Source: Paragonimus westermani (taxonomy: Eukaryota; Platyhelminthes; Trematoda; Plagiorchiida; Troglotrematidae). From it: a stretch of 64,000 bases of DNA. This document shows, in pieces, positions 35,701-48,400 of the stretch (position 1 is the first letter of the stretch; each line of letters starts with the position of its first letter). The stretch spans positions 69,764 through 133,763 of the forward strand of contig QNGE01000921.1 in the NCBI GenBank assembly GCA_008508345.1, written 5' to 3'. A model generated the notes under the pieces. That model did not search any database. It was not told the DNA's origin and was given only the letters and a program-made list of their open reading frames with translations. The position numbers and the translations under genes were made by a program.

Positions 35701-38700
35701 TCCCCTGAGAAAGGGCCGGAAAATATGAACTTGAAGATCGTCTTGAAATGTGAACAAAATCCAACGTATGCCAACAAATCCCGGTGTACAAAATGCGATC
35801 AGGTTGTATAATTCTTGGTTCGGATTGTGAACTACTTAGGTATTTACCCCTACAACCATCACAGTGCACTTCACCATCATGCCAATATGTTAGGTTTACG
35901 CCTCCACGGTTCCAATTTTCTCTTAGTCTCACGATTCAGGCACTCAACACCAATGAACAACCACACAACTAATCATCACGTGTACGGTGAATAAATTAAT
36001 GCAGTTTTCGTATGACAACTCATTCTCTCAAACATTTCGCAATCCTTCACTGGATCCGTTCAACCAGATGGTTGATTGAAAGTCCTTATTTCGTTCGGCG
36101 GGATTATCAGAGAGGCTTTTCGGCTCGCCAAATCCAGCACCATTGGAAGTTGGGTGATTTACACCCCTAACTGTTCAATATGCTAACAGGGATGTTCGGA
36201 GCCAATAAACGTCTCAGCAAATGGAGGGACCGCATTTCAGGGGCCTCTCTGAAATCTCCAACTAGTCTTATTCAAGGTGAGGTTATCCACAGACACATCC
36301 CAGACCATAAAAATTATTCATTTGAAAGCCGACAGCTGACAGACGATATTGCGTAGGTCCGCGCACAGAAAAACCAGTATTTGTCGTTCCCAAAAGCCGT
36401 TCGCTCTCTCGTGAACATCGGCGGTCTATCCTGAACAGCCACTTCTAGAAAAATACCCTCATTCAGCAAACCTAGAATAACGTTCAGTCAGCCTTTTTAG
36501 ACCTCTGTTCCACCAAACCGATGACTAAACAGTCCATCATTCCACGTTCTGTTGGCTTGTTGAACCAACTGTACCTTGATTTCCTCAATGTTCAAGTGCC
36601 GACACAGGTATCCAGATATTCATGGGCAAATTACCCACTCCCAGTGTAGTGCGGACTGAATTAGTTGCCAACAATACCAGTCTTAGAAACATAGGGACCA
36701 CGGGAAACGCGGCTTAAAGCCGAGGTGACAAACCTAACCTGATCTGTAAAGAGGTCGTTTTTAACGACTCTACAGATATGAGTACGCAAGTTTCAAGCCG
36801 TCAGTTCTCGTGCTGTAATCTTCACGCTGAACGCTCCGTTTAAGACAACTACAGAACAGTATCACTCCGTGCAGCTACTGGTGCCACGGGGTTAAAATTG
36901 GACTAAATTGCCCCCAATGAACGAACACTGCACTACGTATGACGTCTGCAATCATCCCATATAGTGAGTCCAGATGAAGTGGCTGGACGGTAATCAGGCC
37001 ACTCAATTCACTGTTCGGCTCATTTGGCGGTCGAACCTGCGTCCGGAACTGAGTATTGCTACCAAAAAATGAGTTAACCTGCGGTCACAATGACGTTGAC
37101 GTACATGAAAGCACAAATGGAAACGAGACTGTTGACACTGACAGGTTGAAAAGTGGACCGCAGTAGGAAAATGTCTCAAGGAGCACAACGATAAATAACC
37201 AATCGGGTGAGAACGAAACCCACAGAGATCGGTAGCAATCTGCGCTTGCTGTATCACAACATTAATTGATAAAATTATTCTACATGCGCAATATCATTTT
37301 TTCAGCGGCCCAAACTATCGTCAAAACCAACGGCGGCATGATGCACAGCTGCTGATAAAGTTGACGTGCCTATCACACATCCGTCAGAATCCTTTTGCCG
37401 CCATTCGTGGTTCTTAGTATCGTTAGCATCTTTAAAGAGCGTGTCCCTTCATCAGAGGGCGTCTCTCTCAAAGAAAGCAATCACACAATTCTGCCTAGCG
37501 GATTTTTCAGCATTTTAATTGTTGTAGAAAAAACCGCACATGCATATAAATGAGTCCTTACGGCTTCCCCAACAGTATCACGTTTCTCAGCGCTCTAAAC
37601 AAAACACTAAACCAAACGTTAATGTTGAGGGGGAAAAAGGCGCCTAATAACCGGTCTAAAACAGCAATGAAACAAGCTGTCCACCAGGAGTGTACGTGAT
37701 TACGCAGTAACATGTAATATATATATAACGGAATCATTTCTTCGAAATCGTCTGAATGGTTCCGGCAAATCGGATAATATGCACTGCATGAGGAATCACG
37801 CCGACCGCATAACCCTACTGAAAATTAACGTAGGACTCATATGCTGCCGCCTAACACCATACATGCAAAATGCGGCCCGGAAAGCCTAAACGAATAAAAG
37901 ATAGCTCTCAAAGCATCCGAATAGAAGTGCCACACAACCTCTGAAAAACGATTACCCATGGTTCACGCGAAACGCCCTGTGACTTACCCAAGCCAATCAT
38001 ATAAGCGCATCCATTGGCCTTGAAAACGGCTATAGTCCACAGGACGGAGGCTGCACAAAACGGATCCACTGGCCAGAGGTGAAATAATATCTATCCGACT
38101 GAACTGCGCGTGTTCACGGAGGGTTTGTGGGTTTTATGGGCAAAAATGTCTGGCCCGGCGGAAAACATCCAATGACCAAGGTTGGTCGTCTCACCGCGCG
38201 GGTCAAGCAGACTGTGTGACTGCCTCAAATGCAGGTCAGGTTTGGGTGACAGGCCTTCGATATATGAACATACACAAACTTACGTACACAAGAGCGCGCG
38301 CGCGCTCTTTGCCTTCCGCTCGCTGATATGTCGGGCCAGCCTAATGTGTGCGTCCGCACGCGTCTGAGCGACTGACAGACAGGGTGTCAGCGAGGCGGTA
38401 CACGAGCCACGCGGCGTGTGAGGTAAAACAGTGGTCTGAACTCTGACTCCTATTTGCTCTCCGGTGGTGGTGGGAGGTAGGCCACAAAGGCATGACCATC
38501 CAGAACGGTGCAATGCGCGCACTACGCACATGCCAGCTAGCCAGGTTACGTGGTCCAGTTGTGAGAAGTTTGGCTAGACATGTGTGGCGCGAGTGCGTAC
38601 GTGTGTGTTGCGTGTGCGTGTGCAAACGTATTGGATTGGGTTAACAGAGCGCAATGGACCCAATGGGCTGAGACGTAACCGGTATCCAGCTGAAATCACC

Positions 38701-40859
38701 TAACCTACCGTAGGGTTATTAAAATGTTGTCGCCCCCTCACCGCAGGCAAATAAAGTTCCGAAGTATTCTGAAAGTACGTTACTCAACGATGTAAGCTAA
38801 ATGAAGCCGTACATGTACCATTCACCACGGAGGGGAAACTTTTAGACATCACTGTCGTACGCACTCACTTCCCTTATAACCACTAAGCTTCCGTCGGAGG
38901 AATGTTGTAACATGTATCTACCCGATATCCCTTAGAGAAGTACCCTATATCAGCACCAACAGATGTACATAAGCCGTAGATTTTCCAGCACACGTAGCAA
39001 TGGGTGCCAGTCGCAGTTGTATTGAACGTCACCTGTCATCATCAGCAATGCCTCTGTGTCCCACCCTTCACACTAATACAGCCTCATTAGAGCAGGAAAA
39101 AGACGTGCTATGGTATGCTGATATTTCATTCACTCTTATCAGACGCGAACGCAGAAATGAAGAGTATATACATCAGACACCGAAGACACAGTGAGTGGAA
39201 ATGCATACGATCATACCAGCCCTCGTGTGGTCAGGGCCAGGGCAACCCAACGGATTGTTTCAGCCACAATTGTGTATACACAACCAGCCAGTAAGCACGG
39301 ATCGGACTAGAATCGCTGAAAACCAATCACCTCGGTTTCCGTTCGGCTACCAGTACCCCAGCGAACTAAGTGGAGTACCTTAGTGGCCCGTTTTCATGTA
39401 ATTAATAGTCGAAAGCGTGGGATTTCGAGCAGCAGTTGTCTGGCCATTCTGGGATGGGTTCGGCCACTAACTGATAGAGTTGTCCATTCATTCTGCTCGC
39501 GCAAATGTCATCACAACAGTGAATAATCTGGGAGACCAAATACATGGGTCAACTGTCTTCACGATTCTAGAGGCTTGATGCAGCTCTGCTGGTGCAGTGC
39601 GCATTCGAACTCACCTGACCACAATGTGTGCACAAAACGGATGAGGCACCCCAGGAAATTGTCGTGGTATTGATATGTTTGTGTGCGTGTCCACTCACTG
39701 TCTGTTTCAACCTGTCTGTCGTACAGAGTCTGCAATTTTCCTGTCTACGAGTGAACGAAGTATTGACATAGTGGAAAGTATACCCGCTGCTCTAATGGAA
39801 AGGTTAAAGGTAACCAGACTGTTTTGCTAAATGAATCCATTTTTAGTGGTATAAACCTTTCTAACCTGGGTTTGTGAAATACCGCAAATGTCACCGTTCA
39901 CCACAATGTGGAAATCGATTTCAATGTTTAACACACGTATACAACACGTGATCAACGTACCTGCTGCCTGTAATTATATTATTATATACACATTCTTCCG
40001 AAAAGGTTACAACGGGGTCACTAACGTCTGATGATTTTGCCTGGTGAGCGGTGAAATGTAAAAGTTCGTGTAGTAACAAAATCATGCATCTGAGAAGTTT
40101 TATATGGAGAAGTAATACCTTAATCCTTATGCTGATTTGGTCTACAATACAATGTTCCCCTAGAAATAGGCGCCTCCATTGAATAAAGATCCTAGAACCG
40201 CGGGTGCAGCTCTATGGGGGACATGAAATGGGCTGTGCTCTCCAAACCCAGTTTGACTACGCAGTGTCTTCCGGGGTGGATCATTTAAGTAAATCAATCC
40301 ATTCATGAGCTATCTAACGCAGACTCGGGTTTATTCTACAGCTAGCTATCGGTTTTGCCAAACCAACTCTCAGTAAAACATTGTTGAAAAAATTGGACGA
40401 TGCTCTTCAGATATGCTGTCTTGCGAATGTGAGTGTAGTGAACATCAAGAATCCTGTTTTGAAATCTGGACACTTATAGTTACTGACTCAAGTGACGCAG
40501 TGACAGTATGAAATGGTGGCCCATTTGCCCGCAAAAAAAGACAAAACACACTGAAACCTCCAAACAGTAGCAAGTTGAACAGCGTTTCATAAAATCTTTC
40601 TCTCTAACTTTGTCATAAGCCCAACTGAAACAGTGGCTACGACGTTGTTCTGTTGGTTCACGTTTCCTCAATATAAAAAAATCGCTATTAGAATTCTGAA
40701 ACAATTGGTTCTCTCGAGCAGTTTGAACAAAGCAGATAGAACATGAAAACTGGTAGATGCAAGCATTTCGTATTGACTCATCAGTACCAAACTTACAATA
40801 ACATGGGTGGGCTTTATTTAAAACAATCGATTTGAGGGGTGGAAAATCAATAAGCGAGT
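35701..40859. other. Unassigned sequence
   Basis: No supported gene. It includes a short AT run at 37716-37727, a GC palindrome at 38290-38309 and a GT-rich patch at 38580-38625. Open frames around 38180-38625 are by-products of that low complexity. Confidence 0.35.
38290..38309. repeat. Perfect 20-bp palindrome with (CG)n core
   Basis: AAGAGCGCGCGCGCGCTCTT is its own reverse complement. Alternating CG of this length can adopt Z-DNA or a cruciform; whether it does so here is unknown. Confidence 0.8.
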
Positions 40860-41471
40860 NNNNNNNNNNNNNNNNNNNNNNNNNNNNNNNNNNNNNNNNN
40901 NNNNNNNNNNNNNNNNNNNNNNNNNNNNNNNNNNNNNNNNNNNNNNNNNNNNNNNNNNNNNNNNNNNNNNNNNNNNNNNNNNNNNNNNNNNNNNNNNNNN
41001 NNNNNNNNNNNNNNNNNNNNNNNNNNNNNNNNNNNNNNNNNNNNNNNNNNNNNNNNNNNNNNNNNNNNNNNNNNNNNNNNNNNNNNNNNNNNNNNNNNNN
41101 NNNNNNNNNNNNNNNNNNNNNNNNNNNNNNNNNNNNNNNNNNNNNNNNNNNNNNNNNNNNNNNNNNNNNNNNNNNNNNNNNNNNNNNNNNNNNNNNNNNN
41201 NNNNNNNNNNNNNNNNNNNNNNNNNNNNNNNNNNNNNNNNNNNNNNNNNNNNNNNNNNNNNNNNNNNNNNNNNNNNNNNNNNNNNNNNNNNNNNNNNNNN
41301 NNNNNNNNNNNNNNNNNNNNNNNNNNNNNNNNNNNNNNNNNNNNNNNNNNNNNNNNNNNNNNNNNNNNNNNNNNNNNNNNNNNNNNNNNNNNNNNNNNNN
41401 NNNNNNNNNNNNNNNNNNNNNNNNNNNNNNNNNNNNNNNNNNNNNNNNNNNNNNNNNNNNNNNNNNNNNNN
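40860..41471. other. Assembly gap (612 N)
   Basis: A run of N. The open frame spanning it is an artefact. The right edge lies inside an RTE-A copy, so the gap probably hides the 3' tail of that copy. Confidence 0.99.
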
Positions 41472-41638
41472 AGGGGACGGGAAGGGACCTAACTACTGAA
41501 AATGACTACGTCCTTATTCAAACATTCAGCATCAAGGTGCCTACACCTTGCAAACAACACAACCGAGCTGCAAGTGAGAGTAAGGCGTCATCAGCGAGAC
41601 AGCTTCCTTACGGCTTTCACTGCCCCGCCTCATTAAAT
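41472..41638 (-). mobile_element. RTE-A 3' UTR fragment, tail lost in gap
   Basis: A minus-strand UTR copy, nearly identical to 1-175 and sharing the CAAACAACACAACC variant. It starts at ATTTAATGAGGCGGGGCAGT (minus strand) immediately after Penelope-like RT coding sequence. The 3' tail would lie in the N gap. Confidence 0.85.
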
Positions 41639-41868
41639 TCTATCTCCGTAGCTAATTGTTTCTCAATTTTTAGCATGCATAAGTCTGCTATGATGGGACC
41701 TAGTGGACTTCCCATGGCTTCCATGGGCATAACCACTCCATCAAATTTGACACGAAAGAGGATGTTTGGGTTCAAAGTAAACTGTTCTATTTACTGTTTA
41801 CCTACAATGAAAGACACAACGGTTTTTTCTTTGGTCAGCATTGAGACGCTACCGGTTGTGAACGTTCG
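41639..41868 (-). pseudogene. Penelope-like element RT fragment
   Basis: The minus strand reads TFTTGSVSMLTKEKTVVSF, a stop, then FTLNPNILFRVKFDGVVMP and MEAMGSPLGPIIADLCMLK, KIEKQLATEIEF. AMGSPLGP with a following ADxxMxKIE is the RT motif B block of Penelope-like elements. One in-frame stop interrupts it, and the catalytic DD block is absent because the sequence switches to an RTE-A 3' UTR. Confidence 0.8.
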
Positions 41869-44184
41869 CTGACACCACGGTTTCCACCTCTAGCCCGACA
41901 TTCGATGCATTCTACGTGCAGTGCTTATGGTAAGCAGTACTCCAGGATGACCTACAGGTGTTACTCGTCAGCTTGTTTGTTATACCGTGAGTGTTGCTAT
42001 AACCTGAGATCCAGCACTGGAAAAAGGACTATGAGCACGAGTACGAGGTTCGTTTGATCCCGTATAACTTCCAGCAACCCTCTCGTACACCTAAGTCCGC
42101 TACCGATGGGTCTTCATGACTTGTTGGGTGTGGACCAACCTTGACGATTATCGTATCCCCAGTACACCTGTTCTGAATGTGCGTTTGAATATCCACCAGA
42201 CCATGTGAAATCAACCTTATCGCTGAAAGTTCATACCACGAAGCAGGTCAGTGCCGTTTGGTTTATGATAGTTTCCACCTTCTCTAGTTTTCCAGCCAAA
42301 CTTAGCGCGGAAACCAAGTCACTGGGTTGGTAAAGCGGAGATTTTTCTTGATATCAATGGGATGAATTTCTTTGACTACCTATTCCAAGACGGTTATGTC
42401 TAGACCTTTCAGGAACTTTCCCCCACAAAATCGCTTGAATCTGATTCGATGTTAGCAAACGAGTGAGTGAACTCTCCCCCTCCGAGAGTTGACTTTAGGT
42501 GCGAAATTTCTGACAGTATTTCGTTCTATGTAAAAGATGGTTAAAGTATGCAAAGCGGTGTTGAAATCTGGAAGGTTGGATGAACTAACAATCCGTAAGT
42601 CACTTCCTTGTAATTTCTTTGTAGATTCTAACAGTTCAGTTCCTATCATATTTCCGACTTTGTAACAGAAACCCGGAAAAGATATAAGAAGTCATGTTCG
42701 GTGATGTATTGCACAAATGGGTGACAGTACCAACGACACAAAAGTATGAGAAATTTACAGGTCTGTCAATATCTTCCTGAGTGGGTTTAACGGAACTACC
42801 TCAAGTGTAAACAGAAGAGTAATGTATAATTATCAACTCGATGAATTCGCTCTTAACTACGATTTCAGTTATACATAACAGAACCACTATTTTGAACATT
42901 TTGGCTGTTTTCGATAGACTGCACTATGATACTTCCATATCCATCCATTTCCCCATCTACCAGTTAAAAATCCTAATTCTATTGTACGGTTGACTTCAAA
43001 TATATAAGACAATATTGATTGGATTAGAGGAAGATCTCGTATTGGATATTCAAAATATAAAGTATCTACTAGTCCAACTGTATTCAACTGTTCACTGTCG
43101 TTTTTGTGTGGACTGATCACGTAGAAACAGTCAGTGTGAGATCAGAATTGACAGTCTTCTGGTTATCTTGTGGGAAGCATTCTGAGTGGTATCCGGTACA
43201 AACACTTTATGCTATGAGCCACGTTCATCGTGGAAATGACCCGAATGATACTGTATTTTTTGCGATAGCATAACATTAATTGCTTTCTCATTTTGATCAG
43301 TATGTTAGTAAAGTTAGCGAATCCTGTCAAATGAGTACAGTTTACCCAGACTCAAAACGTTGACAAACAGAATCATCCCACACTCGTTGTATCGCATGCA
43401 TTTTGGGCAAACTAAGCACAATGTATTTGGCAAAGGCACCGTATCTAATCGGAAAAAAATTGTCGGGGAGCAAAAACTGAGACAGTCTGGGAAGAACACA
43501 AGATCTTACAAAAAAACATATCGTTCACTTCAACCTTGATCTACCTCTGATGGCGTATCTGTATTCCCAGATGATCATTCTCTCTTGAGCCTTGGCCAGA
43601 AGATCGATGATGCTCATGGAGCTTAGTATTGAATCAAAATCTTTAACCAGCGAAAACACACTTTACACTGATCACCTGGCTGTCATTTCTGGCCTAACCT
43701 AGGTCAAGTGAAATAGGCACATAATCAATAAATGTGTCAGACTTATCGAATATTGTGTAGTAATATAAGCCTATCATTGAACGCATGCGTACGAATTTGA
43801 CCCATATCGTACACAATGGTCTAAATGCACATATAATCAATACTAACAGGGGTCGAAAGCAGGTAATTTCGAAACATAAACAGCGTGAACAAATGGAATT
43901 GCCCGGTAGTGCAATGCATAATATCAGCTAGATATTTTAATGTGCAACCTCTCACTGCAGTGTATGTGATAGGAGCAATTGACCAAACACACAGAAGGAT
44001 ATATATATGTAAATATACATTACTGATTACCTTGGAAATTAGCTTTCGCCTATTTACTGTTTTGTCAGGTCACAGTGCCCACCCATTCTGCATAGGTCAC
44101 ATATCAAGTAGTTCAAACCTTCATCCACTCTTAGAAACCCCTCAGTTCAGTGGTGAGTAGTAGGGTTTTTTGTGTAGGCTGAAC
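41869..44184. other. Unassigned sequence
   Basis: Some of the first kilobase could be further Penelope-like remnant on the minus strand, but I could not identify motifs. Nothing else recognised. Confidence 0.3.
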
Positions 44185-44730
44185 ACAAGTTACAGCTGTC
44201 GCATTCGGAGAGACATTTCAGTCAGTCCTTCCGGAAAGGTGCACTAGACCCGGGTTGTGCTACTGCTGGAGCTCGCCAGTAGTGCATATCCTTGCCACAG
44301 TCGGGATAAAAATTCAAACGAAGCTTTCATCAGGCAACTGCGTTGGCCAATGCACCACTGACTTCATACCATGCTGGAATGAATTATGATACGGCCAGTC
44401 ACATTTGCCTGCGGATATTGATCAGATAGCCCGATCGTCCCAACAGGGAACACAATAGCTGTCCTATTAACTCCAGCCGATGATCCCACGATTAGGAATT
44501 CTTTCCAAGTTGAAATCATAAAAATTATTAATTTGTTGAACGATACTTTGATTACCGGTGAGTTTTATGGGAATTTTAGTTCATGTGAAGTGAACACTAT
44601 TTATAGTTGATCGCAACAATAACATTCTCGTAGACTTTTCAGCCCGCTCCTTCCGAAAGGATTCACAAGACTCGACTCTCGCTCTTGTTAAAACTAGTCC
44701 GTAGTGCATATCCTTGTGAATTATGTTGAC
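44185..44730 (+). repeat. Foldback (TIR) family, one long copy plus a partial second arm
   Basis: 44185-44570 starts with a TIR arm (GCTGAACACAAGTTACAGCTG ... CATTTCAGTCAGTCCTTCC ... CCAGTAGTGCATATCCTTGCC) and continues into an interior shared with 35390-35625. At 44598-44720 the arm recurs in the same orientation (GTGAACACTATTTATAGTTG ... GACTTTTCAGCCCGCTCCTTC ... CGTAGTGCATATCCTTG). It looks like a nested or tandem partial copy. No transposase frame was seen. Confidence 0.6.
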
Positions 44731-44827
44731 TTTGTACTAAGCTACATATATAATTAATATACATACGATTAAGTGTAGAAGTCGAACATCGATTGATGGG
44801 TATTACTTGAGACGTTTCAAATCCACA

Positions 44828-44861
<34 letters not shown>

Positions 44862-45724
44862 GTTGGATGATGAAGCAACGGTCAATGTCAAGCTATTAAC
44901 GCCTAAAAGTCAAGCAATGACATTCTACGACTATGTTTTTATCGAGTAGTATTGGTTAAGAATCGAATGTCAGCATTAAAGCGGATCCCGGTTAACAGAA
45001 TATAGAAGGTCCAGATTGCTCTAGACATGGGTCATTTGGAATAGATATTGAGACTGTGACAGTTCCTCGACTGCATCTTACGAATAATCGTGTTCTGTTA
45101 TGCTGTTTTGGACGAAGTGAAACAGACGAGTTATCATCAAACAGTCATGTTCATGTACATTTTTCTTGCTTTCTGTGTATCACAAGAATTTGAATAGCTT
45201 CTGGTTAGACAGATGCATTCACCAAATGAACAAACCACATGAGATTCTGGGCCTACTGATCACAAAAATTACATGGCTTTGCAGTGTCTTCTTCTTTCCA
45301 TCCAAATACAATAGAATCAGTGTGTAACCGAAAGTTGCATCGATTGATGAGCCTGTCAGCAATGTATGGTTCACCCTACAGAAATATGTTTCGCGCTTCG
45401 ATGCATACTCCCGAATGCACTCTGATTTGATTGTAAGGTACGTGAGAGTTCATGCTGACATACACAGTAACATTAGTAACATGGACTATCGACGTTTAAG
45501 AGAGTAGAGTAATGAAGAAGAAAAGACACATTGAGATGTTCGTGTTAGTGATAGTAAAGATTATAGAAAGTTGAAATATAATGAATTGAAATGAACCGCT
45601 TATACAGAAAATGGCTTATAGTTTTCGTGTTAATGATCAAGTCTAACAGAGCTCAGTTCAACAGACAGCACTATCGTATACCCCTATACACCTGTCCATT
45701 TGAACAGTCGGAATATCATCAATA
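44731..45724. other. Spacer with (AT)15 microsatellite
   Basis: It contains an AT dinucleotide run at 44830-44859; otherwise nothing recognised. Confidence 0.4.
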
Positions 45725-46177
45725 ATGTGTGCATATAATCTTCGACTCAAATCATTTAGTGACGACGCTTTCGCGACAAGTTCAACCAGAGCATACCAGC
45801 TTGGACATGTTCTAACAGCAAAAGAAGGTTGCTTCATTTCTGGTGATCATTCTGGTGTTCTTCTTCACCGGCTAACGTCGGAGACAATGATGCAGAGTGT
45901 ACATAAAAATGTTATTCGCAGACCGATGTCACATTATGAGAGGCACGAAAAGATCGCTTCCGACATGTCCTTAGTACCTGGGGAGTTTATGCAGCTTAAA
46001 CAAACTTCCAGAAGAAAAGAAGCGAATGAAACACTTAAACACTTTTTGCCAAATTATACACCACTCTTACATTCGGATGAATGTCTCATTAGTTGTGGTC
46101 AACAGGTCGACCATCTCCGATTGAAAAGATTTCAGTGTACCCCTGTGAGAAGGCTAAAAAAATATGGACAAACATGA
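45725..46177 (+). CDS. Unrecognised 150-codon open frame
   Basis: A plus-strand ORF starts MCAYNLRLKSFSDD and ends RRLKKYGQT. Mixed composition with a basic C-terminus; no signal peptide, membrane span or known motif. It lies just upstream of the repeat at 46530-46955, so it could be a decayed part of a larger element. At this base composition an ORF of this length can occur by chance in 64 kb, and I see no splice or start support. Confidence 0.25.
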   Translation: MCAYNLRLKSFSDDAFATSSTRAYQLGHVLTAKEGCFISGDHSGVLLHRLTSETMMQSVHKNVIRRPMSHYERHEKIASDMSLVPGEFMQLKQTSRRKEANETLKHFLPNYTPLLHSDECLISCGQQVDHLRLKRFQCTPVRRLKKYGQT

Positions 46178-46529
46178 ACTCAAAAGACCCAACGAACTGT
46201 GGGTAGAATGTAGACCATCAAGACATCAAGATACCAAATCGCTTCGTATTTCGTTTAGTACTGATTACTTTGTTCACTCGTACGGGTTTCCAATGTCAAT
46301 TGGAATGTGTCTGTCTGATTTGGTTCACAACGACCTCGGAAGCAAAGTGGTTTGGTAGAATTGCCGTGTCAATACAGGTTTGTATTGCAATCGGTATATG
46401 GTATCCACCTAGAATTGAACAGAAAACAGACAAGTGTGCAGTTGCGCATTTTCTCCTGTCGAATTCCCACCAATAGTGGCTTTTCCGTTGCATTGGTCCA
46501 ATCAGTTTCAATTTGGTGTTGCAGTCAGA

Positions 46530-46955
46530 TTGTTCACTTACACCAGGATTCCTTAGGTAAAATGTACTACTCGAAATTAAGGACTTTGAAATCGTACTCG
46601 AATTGAAACTTCCCGCGTAAGCAATAAGGAGAAGGTTACAGGCCGGTTACGGTAACCAGTTGTTAGTCATGTGACAAGAACCCGCATTTATGGATGTGCA
46701 TCAGTATTCGGGAGATCACAATCTGTCATTGGTCGATCATAATGGCACATGCAAAGTCAAACTGTAAACCGATTGATGAAATCCAGAACGAGCAACTTGG
46801 CGAAGAACAGAAGGTATTATAGCTATTCGTCAAATCCTGATGTGGTGTCTTAAAGCCACTTTGGAAGTGGTCCCCTGTTGGATCACCTATTGTGTCGAGG
46901 CTTGGATAAGCTGTGAATTGGGCAGATTCTCACCTCATAGATACATATTTTTTGA
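46530..46955 (+). repeat. Dispersed repeat family C, copy 1
   Basis: It aligns along its length with 58360-58735. Shared landmarks are AATCCTGATGTGGTGTC/AATCCTGATGTTGTATC, CTATTGTGTCGAGGCTTGGA/CTATTGTGTCGGGGTTTGGA, GATCACAATCTGTCATTGG/AATCACAGCCTGTAATTGG and GGCACATGCAA/AGCACATGCAA. It has no obvious coding frame or inverted ends; class unknown. Confidence 0.7.
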
Positions 46956-48059
46956 ACAGTGAACACAGATGAATAGTTTAAGGTATTTTTAATGAATGTA
47001 TCCAATTGTTCAGGACAGTTTGTTTCATTACGACAGTATAGAGTTTCGCTTAATCACGCTGTTTCTTGGATGTGTCTCGGAGAAATGTATGCCAATTAGT
47101 CGTGCAAGTACTAAGCAGGACTAGTATACTAACAGCCCCGGATTATTCGTACTCACAGCTGTTTCGAGTTATGAATGACAGATCCAAACAAACAGACGAC
47201 TTACAGTGAATAAGGTTTACAAATAACAATAGTTTTCTCGCTATAGAGGTACGTCCATGGTCTTGTAAAGTGGCTCCGTTGTAACTAGCCATGGACTTTA
47301 GACATTTTTCTTTCAGTTTTCCTAATCCTATCCTAATATTCATGGAAAATATTATGCATACTGAAGTATCCTTTGGATACGTTTCTCTTAAGAGTTACTA
47401 TTTTCTAAAATATTATTTCCAATGAATTTTTTAGCGATAACCATCCTACAAGGTAGGTAGCCATCTGAATTTATACAGAAGTCTGTAAACTAGAAATATC
47501 CTTAAATTTTACGTTTCTCGTTTTGTACTTGTGTATGTTTCAAAAAGACAGAGGGCATAGTTGTAAGACGTGAAACTTCGAAATAACTCAAGTGGACTTT
47601 AAACAGATTATAGCCCCAAATTTTTAAAATGCTATTCAACAATATTATTAGTTGTAAAGTAAAGACAAATGATTCCATCGTTTTTTTTTTATAGAAAAAT
47701 TGTAATCCCTGTCCAGTTCCAGTTTGATTTCCGTACACCTAATTAGTTTGACCGTTGAACGTTAACCTGGTCATTAGCAGTTCGGGGTGAAATACGGGCA
47801 CTGGTTACCGCCTAGGATTTGACACGAACAGTTCTTGGTCCTCGTTTTTCTATTTCGGGTTATCGAACATCTGACTGATTATTAACCGACCAACTTGATT
47901 TGACTGACCTTTTCCGAATACCGGTTATTCTTTGAATTATAGAGTTTCACACGAGCCTGTACAGCGGTCACAGTTCTGTTTAACCGAATACCACGTCCCG
48001 GTGACTAAATCGCTGAGCCAAAATGAACGATGCAATCGATAACAATTTGCCATAAAAGC
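46956..48059. other. Unassigned sequence
   Basis: A weak continuation of family C is possible to about 47060; nothing else recognised. Confidence 0.35.
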
Positions 48060-48400
48060 TTATAAGCTTTAGCTCCAGTTAGTCAGTATCAGGTTGGTTC
48101 ACCAATGCTAAAGTTGATTAAAACATGAATTTTTTGCATACTGTTGTTAAACGTTACGATATATCCCAGTTTTTTGGCCATTTTGGTACCCTCAAATGTA
48201 CTGATACCAGATACAGGAGCTTTACGAATTCCATGCTTCCGAGGGTTAGTCAGCCAAGGTGATTCCAAAGATGTTCTACCACACTGGGATCAGGTAAATT
48301 GTCAAGCTCGCGACAGGATTCGAACTGCCACACATGTTTGCATCAACGGACTGCAACACTAACCCACGAAACTACCAAGCCATTCTGGACGGCCAATAAT
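48060..48400 (-). repeat. Probable tRNA-derived SINE
   Basis: The minus strand near 48395 has TGGCTTGGTAG (48382-48372), similar to a pol III A box. About 50 bases further on is AGTTCGAATCC (48326-48316), a near-consensus B box. An unrelated body of about 250 bases follows (AGTACATTTGAGGGTACC, then GTAACGTTTAACAACAG). Box spacing fits a tRNA-like head. The T-arm does not fold cleanly and no tRNA identity can be given, so it is a SINE head rather than a functional tRNA. Confidence 0.5.

Noticed and set aside
38180..38625. Overlapping frames with His/Thr/Arg repeats
   Set aside because: By-products of GT/CG dinucleotide-rich sequence.
40832..41872. 346-codon open frame across the gap
   Set aside because: It is formed by reading N as codons; the right part is antisense to an RTE-A UTR and a Penelope-like RT fragment.
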